Source: Mariannaea sp. PMI_226 (Eukaryota; Ascomycota; Sordariomycetes; Hypocreales; Nectriaceae). From it: 64,000 bases of DNA. Below the pieces are notes generated by a model. The model saw only the letters and a program-made list of their open reading frames with translations, searched no databases and was not told the origin of the DNA. Positions within the stretch are counted from its first letter, which is position 1; the number at the start of each line of letters is the position of its first letter. Of the stretch, positions 58,853 through 64,000 are shown piece after piece. Both the position numbers and the translations under genes were made by a program. The stretch is taken from contig JANFOG010000002.1 of the NCBI GenBank assembly GCA_024336345.1, forward strand, positions 434,001-498,000. Direction: 5' to 3'.

Positions 58853-59491
58853 GAGAAGAAAAATGGGAAAATAAAAGTTGGAATCACGTTATTAGGGTTT
58901 ACATGAGGTATCTACATTGGGAAGATCCGGCTACAATTTCGTGTAGATAGACCGGGAGAGTTGTTAGATGAGAGCGAAGCAACCTAAAAATAAGCAAAAA
59001 AAAAAAAGGGAAGAAAATCAATATACCCAATTGCTAAACTGTCACCATTCTGATATGAAATTGATCTTTACGGAGCTTGTGTTCATTCGGAGATGTGAGG
59101 GAGAATAATTGTCCCTTTGCTTTCTGATGCCTGGCAGTTCTCAATTGTGTGATGCAACATCATTCCTGTGGGCGGATGGTAAAAGACAAAGCGCATTCAA
59201 CAGTTGGTTCAGAGGGAAATTGAGTAACATATTTCAGCCATTTGACGTTGACGAGGGGACATCTCTAAAGTTGAAACCTTTGGAGAGTTGAGTTGGGGAG
59301 TGCCTATGTTGGTACTTCGCTGTTTGCTAGATCAAATACTGAGCGTTCCTTTGGGCAACTGCTACAATATTTATATGGAGTAATGCGAATGGTAATATTG
59401 CTACTGCTGAACATTTGTCAAATCTATGTAAATAGATCCACATTGGGTATCTAATCTAATACAGATCTACACCATTGATATCTTACAGACA
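58853..59491. other. Convergent 3' intergenic region, ArgRS / MFS
   Basis: 640 bp of 3' flanks, A-rich around 58980-59020. No gene. Confidence 0.55.
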
Positions 59492-61027
59492 TTATAGAGT
59501 GAATAGAAAGCTTGGGTGCCAGTCGCCCATATTCTTGCGGTCCGCCTCAGGCAGACTCAATCGATCGTCACGCTCTCCAGCAATTCGCTTCCTGTTCTCT
59601 CTCCACATGAGAGCGAACATAGCCGTGGCTGCAAGAGCCCCCATCCACATCATACCAAGAGCCGTTCCATACCCTGTCTTGTACAATGGGCTTTCATGGA
59701 CCAGGAATATGTTTGCTCCAACAATTCCAGCAACATTACCCAGCATGACTTGGATACCGGAGCCAAACGCCCGCTTCCAGTGTCCTGAAAGGTTGTTCTG
59801 GAGCCAGGCTAAAGCAATTGGAGTAGCGATGTAAGCACCTGCATTGATGAGGAAGATGGCGGCGAATTTGTAGTCGCGTGATTTGCCAGTCTGGTTAAGG
59901 AGCATGGCATAGCCGATTGTAGCAATACAAACACCGCCAAGGATGAAGGCATATCGGTGTCTGAGGCGATCAGATGCCCAGGCCGATGCGAGCATAACTC
60001 CAGCTGAGAGCACGTATACGGGAATGGTTCGCACTTGGGCCTCGCTGGCAATCCAACCGAACTCGAGCAGGATGGTAGGCATGAAAAATGTCACGGCATA
60101 CCCAGAAGTGCCAATGCCCATGTATATTAACACACTGAGCCAGATTTTCCAGTCACAGGCAATGCGAGTCCACGCAAACTTATTCAACGTTTCCATTTGG
60201 CACTCATCGCCAATATCAGAGACGATCCGGCGTTGGACCAGCTCCTTCTCCTCAGTAGTGAGGAAACGAGCCTGCTCCGGCCAGTCGGGGATGACAAAGG
60301 CGGCGATGATGGAAAGGAACGCTGTAATGGCACCCTCGATGATAAAGATCCATCGCCAAGCGCTCATGCCTCTGTCACCACCGAGACGGGCAATGCCGTA
60401 GGCCATGATACCACCAAAGGCGCCCCCAGCAAGAGTGCTACAGAAAAAGAAGGACATGCGTTTCTGGAACTCGTGTCGCTTGTAGTACATGGAAGTGACA
60501 TAAATGATGCCAGGTAGCACACCGGCCTCAAAAACTCCCAGCAGGAACCGCAGGGCAACAAGAGCGCTATACGAGTGGACAAAACCCATGCACATATTGA
60601 TGATGCCCCAGATAAACATGAGAGTAGAAAGGTACATCGATGGACGGAACTTTCGAATGATCATATTCGATGGTACCTCAAGAAGTATATAAGGAATGAA
60701 GTAGATCTTTACGCCGAGTCAGTCTTCATTTCTGTAAACAGGCACGTAGCAATAGCACAATGCACCTACAAAGAGGGCAATGTTGAATCGGTTGCCTGAG
60801 AGGTCAATCTCCTGACTCAAACCTTGAATTCGGGCATTGCTAATGTTGATACGATCTAAGAACGACATCATGTAGATAATAAATAGGGGTGGATAAATGC
60901 ACATGTCCAACTTCACCAAGAGCTTGCGCTCAGCTTTGGGATCGATGGCTCCGCCATCAGACGTTGACAAATAAGGTATATGAACCTCGTCCGAGCCAGT
61001 TGGAGATTTCGGCTCACTGAACGACAT
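59492..61027 (-). CDS. MFS transporter, allantoate permease (Dal5) type
   Basis: On the minus strand the exons are 61027-60770 and 60706-59492, giving 490 aa. The donor is GTAGGT in phase 0. Using it restores RFNIALF-IYFIPYILLEVPSN, a block highly typical of Dal5-like anion:cation symporters. About twelve hydrophobic segments are visible. Other family marks are MSFLDRINISNARIQG after the first helix, RFLLGVFEAGVLPGIIY, FGGIMAYGI and WRWIFIIEGAIT. This family moves organic acids such as allantoate, nicotinate-type vitamins and related anions with protons. The actual substrate cannot be read from sequence. The tail ends RKNMGDWHPSFLFTL. The start is the first ATG of the frame, with a hydrophilic N terminus of about 45 residues. 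Confidence 0.93.
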
Positions 61028-63954
61028 TGTTCTTCAAGTCTGGAGAGAGGCAAGGAACTTATAGACAACAGGAGCAACAGAATAAGATCAACGGAGGTTT
61101 GACAGAGATCCGAGAGGGAAAGAGAGAACAATGAGAGTGTGGGTAAAGGGATACATGCCATCAGTTTGCGCGGAACAATCTCCCTTTAGAGAGCCAGGTA
61201 ACTGATCTACGAGGAAGCCGAAGGGAGGATAGTAGTTGAGAAGAGAGAGATAATGACGGAAGGGGGCAAATTTGATGGTAAGACAAGCTGAAGCACCCTG
61301 GGCTAGGGAGAAGAAAGAAGCGGCTAAACAAGAAATATGCAAGCAAGAGTGTAGGGATTCAACTCAATTTTTGGTTGCTCTCTGTGAAAGCACAACCATG
61401 AATGTACGATTACGGTCCTGCAATACGATATCGCCGGGGGCTACCCCATACATTCATGACCTGTGCGATGCTGACCTGCGTGTGGGCCCTATTGACTCGC
61501 GACTGAACTCAAGGCAGAGAGGATCAGCTTACTTCAAATTTGTGAGAAATGCTTTGTCTACTCCAACCATGTTAGCAGTGTTGCATCAAACATCAGCATG
61601 ACACGTAATTCGAAAGCGAATAGTGGTGTGGCTGGATCGGAGAAGAAGAGCAGAGTGGCAATCAACTGCCAAGCATATTTACGTTAAGCGGTGTGATCAT
61701 GGTAAACGGGCAAGATCTAAGAATAAGTACGGAATACACAATGTGAAGATAGAAGACGGCAGTTCCCCCCTCTACGGGCAGATAGCTTTTGACTATGGGC
61801 GAGACTGTCGAAGTCCTCGGTAGCTAGACGACACTGGCAAACAAGCGTCTAATTTCCTAATCAATCACTCATCAGGCAGACGAGCGGGAAACACTCAAAG
61901 GCGATGAGTGTCATAGTCCAGGCTCACCCAAGCTACTTGGATGTGGATACGATGTGTAGAGCGTTGTCGAATTTGCTCCATATTATATGTGAAGGATGGA
62001 CGGACTCGCGTTTCCATTGCTAACTAACAAGTGATAGATGGATGTAGAGGCTGCTCTGACTCTCAATCAGGGAGATGAGTGTCTCTTGCAGATCTCGAAG
62101 TGAGACACTTGAGAAATGCAACTTGGTAACTCACGTAACGATCCTTGATATCACGCCTCGATTTCTCATGAAAATTAGATGCAGGGCAAAGTAGTGCCCA
62201 TAATCTCAGCTCAGGGCAAATCTAAATAGATTAGTCGCGTGTGTGAAATGCATAGCTGTGCCGGCTTTTCGCATTCCTTCATAAAGAGAAGATTTCAGTT
62301 CCAGCAGCTGCGTAGATCCTTTTCTTAAATCCATTTAAATTCTGTCAGTAATCGCAACCTAGCCTCAAATGATCGGCAGTCATGTCTTTGTCAGTCGCCC
62401 GATCCACATAGCCCCGGCTGGCTGAAGGGAGAACACCACATCGTTGTCTGTAGTTCATGAACAACAACAAGAAGAAACAATGCAAAGCAAACAATTGGTG
62501 CTTTCTTTTTCTTTCTAATTCATCTTACTAATAGAACGACCGAATAGTTCCCGTTCCATGTTACATCGGTAAATAAACCTTGCCATATCAATGGAACTAT
62601 CGAGTTTAGAGAAATGCGTCAAGGACAGAGTGGTGACATGCCAGGAGAAACTGTATGGCCCAAGATTATATCAATCTCGGCTTCTACGGGCCACAAGGCC
62701 CCCCGAAACAAGAATTGAGACAAACGTACGTACAGAATACTGGAAGACCGTCCCGTTGCTTCTAGCGGCCGTTTCCTTTCCTCTGGTCAGTTATTAGTAA
62801 ATTGGCTTTGTTACAGAGCAGAACTTCATGTAGATGCAAATCTGCGGCCTCATCAGCTTCTCGAATGGGGAAGTGAGCTTTGATCACTAAGACTAGCACG
62901 ATTCAAGAATGACTTTTACTGTGTTTTCGGTCTTATTCACCCCTAGAACTAAAGATCTAACTGATTTTACCTACACATGCATCTTGTATGCTATTCTCGC
63001 GTAGAAACGGGCATTCGGCTCCTCGGTGGTCCAAAAATAGTGACTTCAGGTTCGAATTGGCTTATGTTTTGCTTTAGTCTCTGACACACGATGTCCTTCT
63101 ACACCATTGACAACCTATTATGACAGACCGAGCACCCATGATTATGCCGTACTTGTCTGTGGCAACTACCGACAGGTATTAGAGATGTAGAAAATAACCC
63201 AAAGCTAACATTACGAATTCACGGAACCTAGGCGACGACTTGATGGGCCACCTTATTCATGGCGTGGATGATTACTTTACAGCCCATCCCATTGCTTCCT
63301 CAACCCAGGAATTTGTGAAGTCAAAAACGCTGCGATGTAAGATAGTGTCAGACTAAGACTTGTTGGGTAAGGGGATTAACAGTAGTAATGTAGATCATCA
63401 AGGGAGAGGGAAAGGGGGATATTTGCTTGAAGCACAGACTCGGGTTGGCCTCGACTTGACTTTGTGAGCTCACTGTCACTCCAAGGCATCGAGTTTAACT
63501 GGAACAGAAAATGGTAGCATGCTTAGTATTTTCCAAATCAGCATATCCATGTCACCAGGATGTGAATGAAGATGCATCCGATAACACACTGGCAAGTTGA
63601 AATTTTTAGACCCAGACCAGATATCATGTAACTGGGGCGGATCTCAATTCGATATGCTGAAGAACGGTGTCATGCTGATATCTAAGAAGCATGCAGCTAG
63701 CCAGCCACCTTCAATGCTCAGTATTTTTTTTAATTCATACATCGTATGCCGGCTAAATACGAGTTGTCATTCTTCGACAAGGCAGGCCTGATGGCCCGCG
63801 GGGCTGGTTAAATGAGGCGGTGTCTTGGTATTTGCAATCCAGCCAAGTCGTAATTTAGCTGAACAGAAGTTATTAGGAAATTCGGCCCCGATGATTGAAG
63901 GTTGTCTTTGAAGAAGGAAGAAGAAGATGCGAGGATTCTCTCCAATCAGTGAAC
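61028..63954. other. Gene-free intergenic region (2.9 kb)
   Basis: Promoter side of the MFS gene, then DNA with only short random ORFs on both strands. I see no RNA gene or repeat worth naming. Confidence 0.55.
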
Positions 63955-64000
63955 ATGGCTCAACAAGCGTCTACGAAGAACACAAAGGTCCTCATGTGGC
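63955..64000 (+). CDS. Possible gene start cut by the window edge
   Basis: An ATG followed by 15 open codons (MAQQASTKNTKVLMW) running off the end. The preceding purine-rich DNA and the AACATGG start context would suit a translation start, and the sequence after it looks more coding than the flank. Too short to identify. It may be chance. Confidence 0.3.
   Translation, partial: MAQQASTKNTKVLMW

Overview
The window is nuclear DNA of a filamentous ascomycete. Genes carry short GT-AG introns (about 50-260 bp), there are no operons, and the proteins are typical of Pezizomycotina: sulfur controller SconB, dynactin p62, WSC, DUF3431 and DUF8004 proteins. The gene families, and intergenic motifs such as TACGGAGTAC and runs of TACCTA/TAGGTA, suggest Sordariomycetes, probably Hypocreales. 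That placement is inference.

I support 18 protein genes, one intron-containing tRNA-Leu(AAG) and one possible gene start at the right edge. All exon joins were worked out by hand from frame, splice sites and family continuity.

Layout. 1-3894: no gene. 3895-10545: a DUF924 protein and a four-TM membrane protein (both +), then a large DUF8004 protein (-). 14169-22381: the densest block, with dynactin p62 (+), ribosomal protein eS7 (-), a WSC surface protein (+), twinfilin (+) and the mitochondrial succinate/fumarate carrier (-). 22382-28003: empty. 28004-30340: SconB/Met30-type F-box WD40 protein (-). 34009-42305: tRNA-Leu, a small CHZ-motif protein, a single-TM protein and Pus1 (all +), then Mediator subunit 22 and a DUF3431 protein (both -). 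42306-51882: 9.6 kb with no gene I can support. 51883-61027: bestrophin-type channel (+), arginyl-tRNA synthetase (+) and a Dal5-type MFS transporter (-). 61028-63954: no gene.

Most of the genes are housekeeping: translation (eS7, ArgRS, tRNA-Leu, Pus1), transcription (Med22, possibly the CHZ protein), cytoskeleton (p62, twinfilin), organelle transport (Sfc1) and nutrient control (SconB, MFS). They do not form a metabolic cluster. I see no transposon, polyketide or peptide synthase cluster, or other evident novel system. The points most worth a second look are the uncharacterised conserved proteins (DUF8004, the four-TM protein, DUF924), the two-start arginyl-tRNA synthetase with a 7-nt final coding segment, upstream ORFs that overlap the starts of sconB, PUS1 and the DUF8004 gene, the long gene-free tracts, and the repeated short palindromic motifs within them.
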